Positions 1 through 42,800 of a DNA stretch of 64,000 nucleotides are shown here, in pieces; positions within the stretch are counted from its first letter, which is position 1, and the number at the start of each line of letters is the position of its first letter. A model generated the notes under the pieces. It saw only the letters and a program-made list of their open reading frames with translations, did not search any database and had not been told where the DNA came from. Source of the DNA: Amphiura filiformis (taxonomy: Eukaryota > Echinodermata > Ophiuroidea > Amphilepidida > Amphiuridae); the NCBI RefSeq assembly GCF_039555335.1, contig NC_092636.1:57219706-57283705 (forward strand), given 5' to 3'. Made by a program: the position numbers and the translations under genes.

Positions 1-29192
<29,192 letters not shown>

Positions 29193-29219
29193 CCCTAGCA
29201 ATAGTAAAATGATATTTAG

Positions 29220-29225
29220 AATAAA
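29220..29225 (+). promoter_or_regulatory. Polyadenylation signal AATAAA
   Basis: AATAAA lies 28 bases after the stop of gene 1. It would give a very short 3' UTR. No transcript evidence is available. Confidence 0.5.
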
Positions 29226-29649
29226 GAAGATAAAGAAAAGAATTTCAAAATTTAATATTGAGGGAAAATTAGAATGTGAAATGATTGCTATGCTAAACAA
29301 TGACAATTAAAGCGTATGATTTAGTTTAATAGTGTTAGCACCATATCATTATGGATCTCGTATGAGACTCGATACTGCAGACATCGTAAATAGTAAGACC
29401 AGATGGAAATGTTTAATATTTACTTTATTTTATCAATATGCTTGGATGATTGAGATCATTCACAATATTATATAGCCTATATTTTGACTAATTTAATTTA
29501 GATAGATAGTTTAATTAATTTGTATTTAGCTGCACTTTTTATCTTGTAGAAATGAAATATGGGAAAACGACCTTGTATTTAGTATGCATGAGTGATCACA
29601 AAACATTTGAATTGAAAAAATTAAAACAACAACAAACAACAACAAACAG

Positions 29650-30133
29650 GTATTTAGGACGCTATTCACAAGGTACCATAGCGTTTACAACAAATAAATG
29701 AATTACAAACTAAGTTCTTAAAATAGAAAAGTCTTAAGATTTCCCTTGAAAATTTCTGTAGATCCAGCAGTCCGAAGTTGTCTCGGTAAAGAGTTCCAGG
29801 CATTTGCCGCGACCACTTTGAAACTTCGATCACCAACAGTGACAAATTCAGACATGGGTATCACAAGCCGGTTTGTGTCCATGGCTGATCGAAGGGGCCG
29901 GGATGGAACATAAACAGTGAAATGTTGAGCGATGTAATTAGGAGCTAAGTTGTCCACAAAAGGACTTTGAACAGAATTCTCTGCTCAACAGGCAGCCAGT
30001 GCAGTTTATGAAGAAGGGGTTTAGCTTCCCGAAGATAAGACAAGGCGGCTGACACTGGAAAATTTGCATGGCAAAATGACCTGTCTCCTCCGCAGCCAAT
30101 TTGGTTCCGCTCCATCGAAATCAAGCTGGTCAC
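29650..30133 (-). mobile_element. LINE 3' end (reverse transcriptase C-terminus)
   Basis: Minus-strand frames show LLHKLHWLPVEQRILFKVLL and, in another frame, YVPSRPLRSAMDTNRL, GDRSFKVVAANAWNSLP and EIFKGNLKTFLF, the standard C-terminal blocks of a non-LTR retrotransposon. The frame changes near 29950. A TTG-rich tail (29615-29650 region) ends it. 5'-truncated. Confidence 0.9.
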
Positions 30134-30823
30134 GGAGGAGAATACCCTCCTTTGTGTTTGTTCATTTGTGTATGGAGAGCCATTCTTGGAGTCTATAATG
30201 ACTTAGGCTACGCTGCATTGTACTAAAAATACCTTTTCTGTGAAATCGCTATAGAGCCAACCGGGAACACGTATTCATGTTAGCATTAATTTAGTACCAC
30301 CCTTGTGGCCACGTGCAGTGGAAAACCTTAATTCTTTCATTAAAAAGAAACGAAAATAAAAAACACGGATCCCCCTGTGCACCTATAAAATGGGCACAGC
30401 AATTTGTCTCAAATGTGAATGAATTTTAAGAAACATACGGGATATGATGAACCATTGACCTCACGCCATGATCTATTAGTCGTTTTATATACAATGTATA
30501 TACCGTATTGTCATAATACCAATATTAATTTGTCATAATATATAATGAGTAATATTTAGCATCGTAAATGTGCAGTCCATATGCACAAACGAATACTGAT
30601 CTGTATGATATTCAGGTTTTTGAACATCTCATATAACATGTCACGTAGGAGGTCATACGTGTTGACCTTCATCTATTGTATTTGTTCATCTGTGTATGGA
30701 GAGAAGAAACGACATTAAACGCCATTAAAACTCCATCAGTATTATGGCGTAGTTCATTGAACTCACCGGATTGCTATTCCAAGTACTTTGATAATACAAA
30801 GTATATAGCTTTTACTGGCTTTA

Positions 30824-30961
30824 CAGTGGCGTAACTAGGGTTGGTAGCGCCCGGGGCAAGAAACAAAATTGGCACCCCTACACACCCAGAATATCTTAGA
30901 CGCGGGCAATTCTTGAAAACACGTTGCCCCCTCTGCCCCCCCCCCCGTAGTTACGCCACTG
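30824..30961. mobile_element. hAT-type MITE
   Basis: 138 bp with 14-bp inverted ends CAGTGGCGTAACTA / TAGTTACGCCACTG. These are typical hAT termini. C-run near the right end. Confidence 0.85.
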
Positions 30962-32221
30962 TATATTATCATCTTGATAGTCTATTATTATAATATGAGA
31001 ACTTTTTAATATTGAAATTTAATTTAATGGGGGAAATTGGTCTAGATGTTGTGTGGAGGTAGTGGATTCTAAGAATACTTATTTTTATGGTTTTATGTGT
31101 AATATGCCCAACTGTTTCACCGTGGATTATGTACTATATCTGTGGATTTATATAACAAAGTAATTGCACGGGTTTTCTCTGTGCAAAGATACCTTCATGT
31201 TTATAGTCGGTTGCTGTATACTAAAGTTATGAACGTTGAAAATGGTATCGGGACGTCTGGGACACCCTGTATTACTGAAAAAGGAGACAAGTTATGTTTG
31301 GGGAAAATTGCCAATTTGCATAAAACGAGATTTGCCGCTTATGCATGGATAATGTCAACGTTTGTCAAATGTTTGGAAACCATACCAATATATTCCTCTA
31401 ACTACAAGGTTTAAAAAATAAAGACCCGGGAAGGAAGATGCAAATTCAAAAGTTGCGGGTTGCTCCATTGGATGCCCTATTGATTAGTACACCAGTATGC
31501 TTCGACTACATTTATGACTACGTATTTATAAATACGCACGTGACCACCTCCGTGCTGCTTTCACAGCTTGGAAATAGTAAGTCTCGAAGTGACATACATG
31601 ATTTGATTTAGAAGACATGTTTTATTTATTTTGAGTAACGTTCTCCGAATGCGTTGTTCCCGTTGCCATAGTACCGCCAGGATGTACCTCATTACGCATT
31701 TTGATCTGAAGATAACGAAACATAAACATTGCTGTTAATAAAGATTTTGTTTAACTAATTAAATTTGCAATTGAAGCATTTAAATTTATTTTAACTATGT
31801 ACCATTTCGTTTTTACTGTTTGACCTATGTTTAGCTATACCTCATTAATTCGTCATTCTGGAGATATATGACCATTGATCCTTTACCCCTTTTGACCAAA
31901 GGAAGAACTTATGATATTTTATATCTTGATCAAGTCAATTAAAATCTTAATTAAACCTTTATTTTTGACGTTTGACCTTTATAACTCAATTCGCAATGCA
32001 TTAGTTTGCAACTTTCTACTCAACCCAGAGATACGAATTCTGTAATATCCCAGCTGTAACTGAGCGCATAGCTCGTAATTCAATAGTTACTGTCTATCAC
32101 AAAGATCTTGGAATAGTATCCCCTATCTAATTAATTATTAATGAACTTCGACGTACGTGGTGCGAAAATGTTTTTTTTTACCTTTGACCTTTATTTTTAT
32201 AACTCAATTCGCAATACATTA

Positions 32222-32374
32222 TTATTGAAGACCGAATTAAAAAGACTAGTTTGCGTCTGACGTCAGGGCAAAAGCGCGACGTGATTAGTTGCTGATCTGC
32301 GCAGTACATCATTTTTGGTATAGTTGACAGAAACGTCATACGCAAACTAGTCTTTTTAATTCGGTCTTCAATAA
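32222..32374. mobile_element. 153-bp Tc1/mariner-type MITE
   Basis: Ends TTATTGAAGACCGAATTAAA and its inverted copy, with TIR of at least 33 bp. Flanked by TA on both sides; the empty site in unit 1 has a single TA (…CATTAGTTT…). Interior includes GCGTCTGACGTCAG. Confidence 0.93.
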
Positions 32375-32638
32375 TAGTTTGCAACTTTCTACTTAACCCA
32401 GAGATACGAATTCTGTAATATCGCAGCTGCAACTGAGCGCATAGCTCGTAATTCAATAGTTACTGTTATCGCAAAGATCTTGGAATAGTATCCCCTAGAT
32501 TCGAAGTACTGTACATGTTCACGTAACCTCAACTCAATAACTTAATTTTGGATACCAGGATCGTATTCTGATTAGTTGAACTTCTAATTAGCATACTTTT
32601 GTATACCTCCATATTTGGGTTTATCTGATTAATTATTA

Positions 32639-33520
32639 GAGACATTGCGATTTCCAAACGTAGACATCGGACGTACGTTGATCTATTCAAAACCACTCTC
32701 CTGTATCGAAGCGAGGTCACGTATTTAGCTATTTTTGAAGATATTCCACGTGCGAAATCGACGTAGATACATCGTTGAAAATGCACAAAATTTGTCCATT
32801 TCACAATATGTTAAAGACAGTCAAAGATAATGAACATACGAAGGAAAGTCTAATTATTATTATGATCCTTTTTGTTTGTAACAAATCATTATAATAAAGT
32901 ACAGCGATGTGTTAAAAATGGCCTAAATTTAAACGCATATTCATACGCAGAGATTGCCCATTGAAATGTGTGTGATACTTTGCGTACAAAAATGACATTG
33001 CGATTTTCCATTTTGGATTCCAACGTAAAATAAAACGCAGCTGGTGCTACGTTGAAATATGCTGATTTTACCTCATGTCTAAGTCCATGCAACGCGCCCA
33101 ATTTTCAGGACGAAAAAGTCTCATTTTGAAAGTAAAGTCATGATGTTTGGATGTAGTGATCTTTAATCTACCAAAATATATGTTTTTGGGCAACTATTAT
33201 ATTTGTGGAGCACAAAAAAAAAAAAGTTTAATCAGCATGCTAAGTCAAAATTTTAGTCAAAATCAAAAGCGGCCTGTTTAAATTAGGCAGAGACTCAGCT
33301 TACTGTTAATTTTTCAATCACTGTGCCCTCTACCGACCTAGATTAGATTAGATCAAATATTATAGTCTTTATTTCAGCTGACTTGTTCTCCTTCGTGACG
33401 AATGACCACAATCCAGTTTGTAACCGAGACTAGCAATATTTAACACCATATTAACATACGTAAAATCGTACGTGAAAACATACGTTCCGCGTGCTGCGTT
33501 TGGAACATCGCAATCTCTCT
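32639..33520. mobile_element. 882-bp TIR element (family E, copy 1)
   Basis: Ends GAGACATTGCGAT / ATCGCAATCTCTCT, flanked by ATTA (32635-32638 and 33521-33524); unit 1 has the single uninterrupted ATTA at 32137-32140. No transposase recognised. Related copies at 40192-41011 (inverted) and 57820-58360. Confidence 0.85.
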
Positions 33521-34742
33521 ATTAATGAACTTCGACGTACGTGGTGCGAAAAAAATTCTTGCCGTACCTCTTTTTATTAATTTACATGCATGCTTCAGCC
33601 GGGACGGTGAACGTTGTTCAGATCTAGGTTACACTAATTCCAATATCTTTTGTCTATCGCAAGACAATAATTTATCCCTTATATACTACTAATAGATTTA
33701 GGATTTTAGGTAACTAATTTAGCTCTTCTAAGTAATGATACCAATATTTCACAATTTTGTTCTGCAAACATTTTTCAAGACAATAGAGTTTCCGAATATG
33801 TAAACATTCTGTCCACCTACTATAAATAAACTTTAAATGAAATGGGTCAAATATTTTTATTGGGGCTACTACTGAATTTAAAAAAAAGATGTTAAAGAGA
33901 CAGAATAATAAGAATCCAAGCTCTTTAGATAATGTAAACATATTTGCAATTCAAAAATAAACAGACCACAAAGAATTAAGGTATCAGTTATTCTCACCCC
34001 TGTATCGTATCCAAAACAAAGACATATATGTATCAACTGATCAATGCAACCAGAAACAGCAACCAATACCGTAGGTGTATATTTTAGCTCGGAATAAGCC
34101 TATTCCTATTGTGACATATCGGGGAAGTTGCTGTAAATATTATTAATATCATTTATTATTGTAATAAAGTTATCATTAGCAATAGTTTAATTAATTAATT
34201 TCTGAAATAATCATATTTTTAAAACAATTTTTATTCAAGTAAAACATTTTAAATAATATTCTGTTACGCACAAATAACAGAGGCCAAAGTGTCCCCAAAC
34301 TGCAAACTCTGTCCTACTGCAAATTTCAATTTCGTTAAAATCGGTCAAGAAATAAGGACATGCCGAGAAAGATGCCAATTTAAAAGTTGCTGAATTCCCC
34401 ATTGGATGTCCTATTGATTTTTACACAAACCGTTCTCAAGAGAACAAGCGCCATGTTTTCTATTGATTAGATTAGAATATTAAAGTACAACTTTTGATTT
34501 CTTTCCCTCCTTAGATTTTTGATCGCCATTTCTTTAGTGTATCAACCGATTTCAACCAATGAGGTCTTAAATCAGAGCTAAAGGGTAAAGGTAATGGCTG
34601 CTGAATTCTGACATATTTGCCTTTGTTTATGATATATATACTAGTACAGTGGTAAATATAACTGGTACCTTAATTCTTTTGCGGTCTGTACATGGAGTTA
34701 TAAGAAGTTGTTGCGGTTTTCTAAGACACTGATGCCGCTTAC

Positions 34743-35619
34743 CTTTGGTACAAACACGAGACATAATGTAACTGTAGTTGAAAAGAATATGAAGCAAGAC
34801 AGAAGAGCGTAGTTTGAGTTTGGTTCTTCCACTACGAATGAAACAGGTACCCCTGTAAACGACATGACAACGACGGTGTAAACACTCATGCCTGAAACAA
34901 AAGAAATGATGCAAATGCATGGTTAAGTATGTTGCTCTAATTTTTGGATTATTTGGAAAGATATGTGCTTCTTTTCATTCAGATTTCTGTAATGAAACTG
35001 TCGGCGTATCCCGAAATAGGAATTAAGGGATCGGATAACAACGTTTGCACAGTATCTTTTGTGGGACATGAGAGCACATCAGACATATCGAATTGAATTC
35101 TGAAAACGTGGGATGCCCTTCTGGTATCAAATAATTTAGATTTTTCATATTTAACAGTCCTCGAAGTAAAATTTAAAAATTTACTGATATGTGCGTAAAA
35201 TGTGTGTAGCTGGCCTTTCATATTGAAGATTCATATTTTTCCTCAAAATACCTATTTTTGTCCACGTTTATAACTAACCTATGTGTTTGGAGTCATTGAG
35301 GGCAGCCATAGTAATGTTTCGTGTTTCCCAAGCCAGAAATGCCCCAAATATGAGCAGTAAACCATTGATGATGAATAACGCGCCGATCCAATAGAGCTGA
35401 TACCTTGACACGTTCTGAGTGTATATTTCGGTAATTATGTTATCATCGTCTTCCGGATCAGGCTGAAACCAAGGAGAATGTCAATTCAATAAAATTATCG
35501 AGAATTAATTATCATGATTTTATACGTTTCTCTAACATTATGAAGTCAGTCTATTGCCAATTGGTCTAATACCATAATTATGATAAAAATTATAGTTTGG
35601 CATTCATTTATTCGTTCGT

Positions 35620-35662
<43 letters not shown>

Positions 35663-35663
35663 C

Positions 35664-35742
<79 letters not shown>

Positions 35743-36874
35743 TCGATCTATCTATTAATTAACTGCCTCTTAAGCTGCAATAAAAGAAACTGGTAAGGGG
35801 GCACCTGTAATGGACAATATACCAGCAGAACTATAGTGCAAGCATGGAGAGACTCCATCATTGATGTCCTTCCAACAATTAATTAATTAATTAATTTCAT
35901 GGAAGACTTTGAAGAATAGGAGGATATTAGCCGCTTCACACAGGTCAGAAGTCTAAGGGATAACTGCAGGTGTGTTCAGTTCACTGTCCTCTGTGTTAAT
36001 TGGTCAAACAGTTAACGCAATGCTGTCATCTCAAGATTAATATATATATACATAATTAAATTCAGGTAAGTTGAAACCATCCAAAAGAAAAGTGCTCAAC
36101 CCGTTAGGGGAGCATAAACATAAAGAATTTGGATTTGGTTGACACTACATAGTTTTACAGAGCTGTTTCGTAAGGGCCAATAAGCCCTCACTCATCAGAA
36201 ACTTAATGCAGAATGAGGCATAGATATATACATAGATACAGAGCGATTGCATAATTATTTTCAATATTAACAGAATTGCTTATTGTTTATAGGCTATGTC
36301 ATGATTAATCGGAATGAATAGTATACAAATATTGACTGCTATGAGGGGCATGGTTAAAATTATAGGCCCGCGGTGATCTCAAAACCATGACTATGCCCCT
36401 CGGCGTATGCCCCGAATAAAAAGCAGTCAATATTTGTTTTATATACCAAATCTTAAGATTCTTGTCATCTGTTTGGTTAAAAGCATCGATTTTGGGAAGA
36501 GAAATTAATAGTTTCAATGCGAACGGCACACAGATTACAATCTGCGCTTTCTGCGTAATTATAGCGCGTGAAAACATTAACGCGTGCGTAATATCATTTA
36601 CGCGCAGTTTGATCGTGACGCACGTGACCGGTCCATAGTTCATTTCCATGGATGTAGTTCATTTTGCGGGCATAGTTAATTCAATGACTGCACTTTCAAC
36701 CAATCAGATGACAGGAATCTTTATATGAGGTATATAATTCAGTATATAGCCTACCTTAATAATGCCTTTGTAAGTACTAGCTCGACGAGGATCGCAGATC
36801 TCCCATAATACAAGGATAGCTAGATCCAGGCCGACAACGGCCGCCACCTGACCCACTAACTGACTGTCTCGTAT
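34743..36874 (-). CDS. GABBR2-like exons: TM4 to TM7
   Basis: Exons 36874-36755 ([20 protein letters not shown]4), 35462-35279 ([50 protein letters not shown]5 and loop 3) and 34891-34743 ([22 protein letters not shown]6, and [19 protein letters not shown]7). PDP before loop 2 and NDSKxIGMSVY are GABBR2-like. The coding sequence stops at a donor after VFVPK; the tail exon is not identified. Confidence 0.93.
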
Positions 36875-39800
36875 CTAAAATAAATCGTATTATAACTTTA
36901 CAGATGATGTATTCGAAGTAGGTAGTTAAAGCCATAATGTACGATCTTATAATATGAAATTGGTTAATTTTTTTAAACCCGATTTTTTTTTTGCATATTT
37001 GTAATGTTTACACATGTCCCAACTTGCATCTATATGGAATCGACCAAATTTGTTGTCTTTGGAGGTCAACAGAGCAAAGTTCGACATATTATCATAATTT
37101 AAAAATTATAATAATATGTCCCCCATTGAACTGCATGTTAAATGGCCAAAATAACCAGTGGGGTTTCTTTCACTTTACCTTGTTATATCAGCTTAAAATG
37201 GACAGTAACCCTTCGCGGCAGTTATTACTAATATTATTTCAACATTTTAAATAAAGAATAACATAATTAAAATTTAACGGAAATCGTACATTAAGGCTTT
37301 AAAGTAACTAAGTTTTTGACGGAAATTTAAATGACCTGTGTATTGATAATGGTCTTTAAATTTATTTTAGTATACTAAATAAATAGCCAGTATTTATTGG
37401 GGCGCGATCGGCGCATAAGCTTTTTGTGATTTAAGGGCTTATTTTCAACGTTTGTACTCAAAAAGTGGATTGGCATCACAGACGAGATACACACATAAAT
37501 TATGTACACGTAATACATTGTGTGCCGTGCTGGGATGGATATTCTGTATTACAGCATACGTATGGTCACGGTGTATCCCGTGGTCAAAATACCACGTACT
37601 TTGGTACAGTAATAGCGCCCTCTGCAGGCCATAATTTACTTGAGTACGTATTTTCAACATAGTGAAGAAATATTTGAGGTAATATGCTACCCCATAGAAA
37701 ATAAAAAGCAGAATATTGGTATGTTAAATATCAAAATGAGGTATGGGGTTGGCTGGGGGTGGCTACGGGCGTTATCTCAAAAGACAATATTGCTCAAAGA
37801 CAATATTGTTCAAGGTTGCGCCGCAGGCTTATAAAGAAACAATGTTGCTCCAAAAACAATAGCAAACAAGCTTAAACTATAAATTAGCCCCCGATAGAGG
37901 GCAGGGCCTGAAGAATGAGGGAAATTATGGGGTAAAGAGTAAAAAAATGTAAAAGTAGGCCTATGAAATAAATGGGTGACGAGGTGTCCGTAAATATAAC
38001 AGAATTTTCGTTATCAGCTCGTCATCCTTAAGGTTACTCTTGCTTTCTTGCCCTGCGGGGCCCTTATATTGGGGTCCCGCTTGGAGTGTTTAGTCGTCGT
38101 ATGGGAGTCGCCGGCTTCGGGCCTGCTGGCCCTGCTGTCTTGATGTTTTTGGTTGATATTGTAAACTTAAAGGTGACGGGCTGTCTCTATTAAAAAACAA
38201 ATTAACCTTAATGTTAAAATCTTGAGTAACCTTAATGTAACGACCTTGAAATGTAACTTCTAAAAATACTAGTTTTTATATTCTATAGTGTTATATTACC
38301 TCAAATATTTCTTCACTACGTTGAAAATACGTATTAAAGTGAATTATGACCAACAGAGGGCGCTAATACTGTACTAAGGTATGTGGTATTTTGACAACGG
38401 GATACACCGTGACCATACGTATGCTGTAATACAGATTATCCATCCCAGCACGGCATCTACCGTGCCAATACGGCCGTATTGTCACAATGTGTTACGTGTA
38501 CAATACCGGTGTTCCATAATCTTGTATTATCCAGTATTTATTGACACATGCATCCACCTCTATTGAAATAAGCTGATTGGTACTTCAAACTTAGGGAGTG
38601 TTCATAAATACTTTGGTGGGGGGGGGGTTGGAAAAGTTGGAACCTCGGACTTTTTTTGATCCCCCTAAAAAGGGTGGCTTTATCCCCCCCTTCATGTCCT
38701 AAAAAAGAAACCAAAAATATACATCATTAACAGTGGCATAGATTTCTTTTTGACATTGGGGTTGGAGAAAATTTCTTAAAGTCCAGTGAATCCAGCACTT
38801 TTTGCCAACAAAATTTTTTGATCCCCCTATTAAGGACTGAATTTTTTTTTTGATCCCCCAATATTTTCCAACCCCCCACCAAAGTATTTATGATCACTCC
38901 CTTAACAATGAATTCAAGTTACAGATCACTTAATTCTTTGCGTTTTTATGTCTGAACAATAGACTAACGAAAACTGAAAGGATAATAAGACCCACAGGCT
39001 GCACTCTTTCTTCGTTATTCTTTATTTATAGATATGATAAGAACCCTTTTTAACTCACCCTCAATGGTGTTGGCTTCTTCTGTGCAAAGATGCGATGTAC
39101 CCGCCATGTCTTACTGAACATAGCACCAAACCCCAAAGAAAATCCTATCACAAAGCACCAGGTAAAACACTACAGAAAGAGAAGGTTAAATTAATAAATT
39201 TCTAAAATTGATTCCTTTAAACTTTCTAAGTAGTTTTCATCCTACAGACCGCAAACGAATTAAGATTCTAGTTACTTTCACCCTTGTATAAAGTACCGTA
39301 GCCAGGATTTTAGTGGGAGGAGCAAAGCCAAATTTGGTCAAATTGTCCCATTTTGAGACATTTTAAAGACACTTTACTGTTTACCGTCCCCATTTTATGT
39401 CATAATTAAAACAAGCACATTCCAGCTCATATTTAAGATCTTATTTGGTGAATTCGGCCAAGAAATCAAGACACGGTGATCCAATATTACAAAAAAGATG
39501 CAAATTCAAATGTTGCAGATTGCAACAGACGCTGCAAAATCATCCCAAAAAGCGAGCCCTTTATATTGTAGTGAAGGTACGTGTTTAAGCGATCGGATAG
39601 CAACGTTTACGCAATATTGTGAGACGTGAGAGCATATCAGGCACATCACATTACATTCTGAATACGAGGAATGCCCATCTGATATCAAATAATTTGTGAA
39701 ATTCGCGACATTCAATTCAATTTCAAAACTCGAACTGTGCTTCACTAAATTAAGACGCAATCACTGTAAAACTGTTTTTTTTATTGATGGGACCACCCAA

Positions 39801-42800
39801 GGACTGAACAAACTTTCTCCTGTTGAACTGAAAGTTGATAGTGAAAGGATTGAACCCAGTACTTCCGTAGATAATTTTCGACGATCATGTGTCCATGACT
39901 ATCAACTTTCACTTAAACAGGAAGACCCGCTTGGCTAGTTCCCACAGAAGAACTGACTTACACCTGTTGCTTTGATGACAGACAGAATAGAATTAACATG
40001 GATACATTGTGACCTTGACTAATTCCCTAAGGAACTTAAACCAAAAGTGTGCCTTCATCCGGCATTGCACTCCAGTTTGGAGTCAAAACAAAGTACCTGG
40101 ACCGGATCTCTCCTAAACAATGCCGCTAAACATATTTTCTGTGTTGACAGACGTAAAAGCCCATCGCCTCTATTCGCGTCTGTTAGAAGACAATAGAGGG
40201 ATTGCGATGTTCCATACGCAGCACGTGGACCGTACGTTTTAACGTGCGTTTTTTACGTACATTATTACGGTGTTAAATATTGCTAGTCTCGGTTCCAAAC
40301 TGGATTGTGCTCATTCGTCACGAAGGAGAACAAGGCAGCTGGAATAAATACTCTAATATCTGATCTAGGCGGATCTAGGTCGATAGAGGGAAAAACAAAT
40401 AATAGTATCCGCTGGTTACCGAGTCTCCGCCTGATTCAAACAGCACGCTTTTGATTTAGACTAAAATTTTGACTTAACTGTATTTTTGTGCTCCCCAAAT
40501 ATTATAGTTGCCCATATTTTGGTAGATTAAGGATCACTACATCCATATCATTACTTTACATTCAAAATGATACTTTTTCATCCTGAAAATTAAGTGCGTT
40601 GCATGAACTTCGACATGTCGTAAAATCAGCATATTTCAACGTGGAACGAACGTTGTAATGCTACGTTGAGTCCAAAATGTGAATTTATACGCAAAGTATC
40701 ACACACATTTCAATGGGCAATATCTGCGTATGGACATCGCGTATACATTTAGTCAACTTTTAACTCATCGCTGTACCGTTATTATAATGATTTGTTGCAA
40801 ACAAAAAGGATCATAATAATAATTAGACTTTTCTTCGTATGTTAATTATCTTTGAATGTCTTTAACATATCGTGAAATGGACAAATTTTGTGCATTTTCA
40901 ACGTTGTATCTACGTTCATTTCGCACGTGGAAAATCTTCAAAACTGGCTAAATACGTGACCTCGCTTCGATACAGGAGAGTGGTTTTAAATAGATCGACG
41001 TACGTCCGATAACTTATTAGTATTATTGGGTATTATTGCATGAGTTAAAGATATGGCTGATAAAGGAGCCCCGCACTGCTCCTTGTCCATGGGCCCCGAT
41101 GCTCTTGTTTGTTTCTTTGTTTTTTATTTGGCAAGATCATTGGAATACAAAAACAAATTATAGAGACAGAAAAATCATTACAAAAGCAAAGCAATGTGAC
41201 AAATTAATTAAAGCTTAATTAAATCAGCCACAGCCACAAAGCCATTTAAGATCAGGACACACATACAAAAAATGACAAGCCGGAATAACACATTAAGCAC
41301 GCAGAAAAGGCAAGCTTATTTCCGATGGGGTCCCAAGAAAAGATGAGAGAACAAAAGGGGAAAAAAGCCTACACAGTGAAATCAGACATCTCTTGACTGA
41401 GAGAGTTGCTGGCCAGATGTTGTTCGACACTTTGTTTAAAAGCAGACTTGGTAGGCAATCCCTTGATGTTTGATGGGAGATCATTCCCGTCTTGCTACGC
41501 CTGTCTGTTTCAATCCATCCTATTGACTCTATGTTTGCTTTTGTACTCTGTTTTGCTTTTGATTTGTTTTCATGACGCTTTGATCAAGTTGGAGGCGCCT
41601 AATATTTTTATGCATATGATAAAATGCCAACAAATTCCATACAAATTCTGCATTACGTACCTTAGAAATGATTTCATATTGATACAACGACAAAAGATTC
41701 ACATCAAGTCCCAGAAATATGATCGACCAATACACGATGATTCCTCCAAATAGGATCAGATTGTTTAATCTTGGACTTGACATCTTAATTATTCTACATA
41801 GGCAAATAAAACAACATATACAGGGTGTCCCGTAAAAAATACCGCGTGAATGAATTTGGACATAAGTCTAGAAATAGGCATCATAAACCAGAAATGTAAA
41901 ATAAAGCGTGTAGCTGAAGCTTATGTTGCATCTTACACGCTAATTTTACTTGAATAAGTTGACTGATTGCGAAGAGATGAGCGATTACATAACGAATGTG
42001 TCAATTCACTTCATTCCAAGTTTGAAAGAAAGATCATTCAACACAATGCGCACTGGTGTTAGCATATCAATGGGCTTTATATTTTGTACGATGAAATCCT
42101 TAAACATAAATAATTAAAAGCTGTGAATCTTCCAATTGTAGGAATCAAAGTTTTCTTTGTCATAGGGTTGCTACACAGAGGCTACAAGCTCATCACTTTA
42201 ATAGTCATGTTCTTCTTGGTTTTTGAAAAGTTTAATATAATTGCATTAAGAATTAAAGCTGTTAATATTATAGCTATCAAATGTCATGAATCCATGATAA
42301 GTTTCTTTCAATATAACCACTGTGTATCAATGTGGAGGCAAAGTAAAAGTTATATTTAGGTCGTGAATGCATGATTATAAAATGGATCAGATAATAAATT
42401 TAATGAGCGGGTGAGTATGAAAATAGCACCTGTTGATGATACTTGGAATAAATTGCATTGATGCGCACTATGAGCGTGTTTATAGCGGTACGGTATTTAT
42501 ACGGTATCCTTATACGCATATGGGATTAGGATAGAATGTGACTTAACCGTTATCTCGGCTGTTTATAGTGGCAATCAATAGCGCTATTCTGAAACTGAGG
42601 TGATTGAACTCAGCGTGTTCGAGGTCACCGCAATGCAATGTGGGAGACACAAATATGGAGCCAGTTTCAAATAGTTTGCCGTCGAAACGATAACGGCCAT
42701 TTTTTTAAACATTATTGCTACAGTACCGTACTATATTTTTAGGTGATGTGTTATTGCAGTGACAAATTTGAGCTCGGAGAGTTATATTACCCTGCTCCAC

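Larger units (their letters stand above)
31972..33552. repeat. Tandem duplication, second copy carrying two insertions
   Basis: Unit 1 is 31972-32166; unit 2 is 32182-33552. Shared blocks: ataactcaattcgcaat, tagtttgcaactttctact, cccagagatacgaattctgt, and aatgaacttcgacgtacg. Unit 2 is longer because of the elements at 32222-32374 and 32639-33520 and an extra stretch of about 130 bases absent from unit 1. Confidence 0.88.
29230..34742. other. Spacer between convergent genes
   Basis: Apart from the LINE end, the hAT MITE and the 32-33.5 kb duplication, I see no gene here. Members of dispersed family D (aaattcaaaagttgc...cattggatg.cctattga) occur at 31420-31500 and 34290-34430, and again near 39440-39530. 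The C-terminal exon(s) of gene 2 must lie here or further left but were not recognised. Confidence 0.5.
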
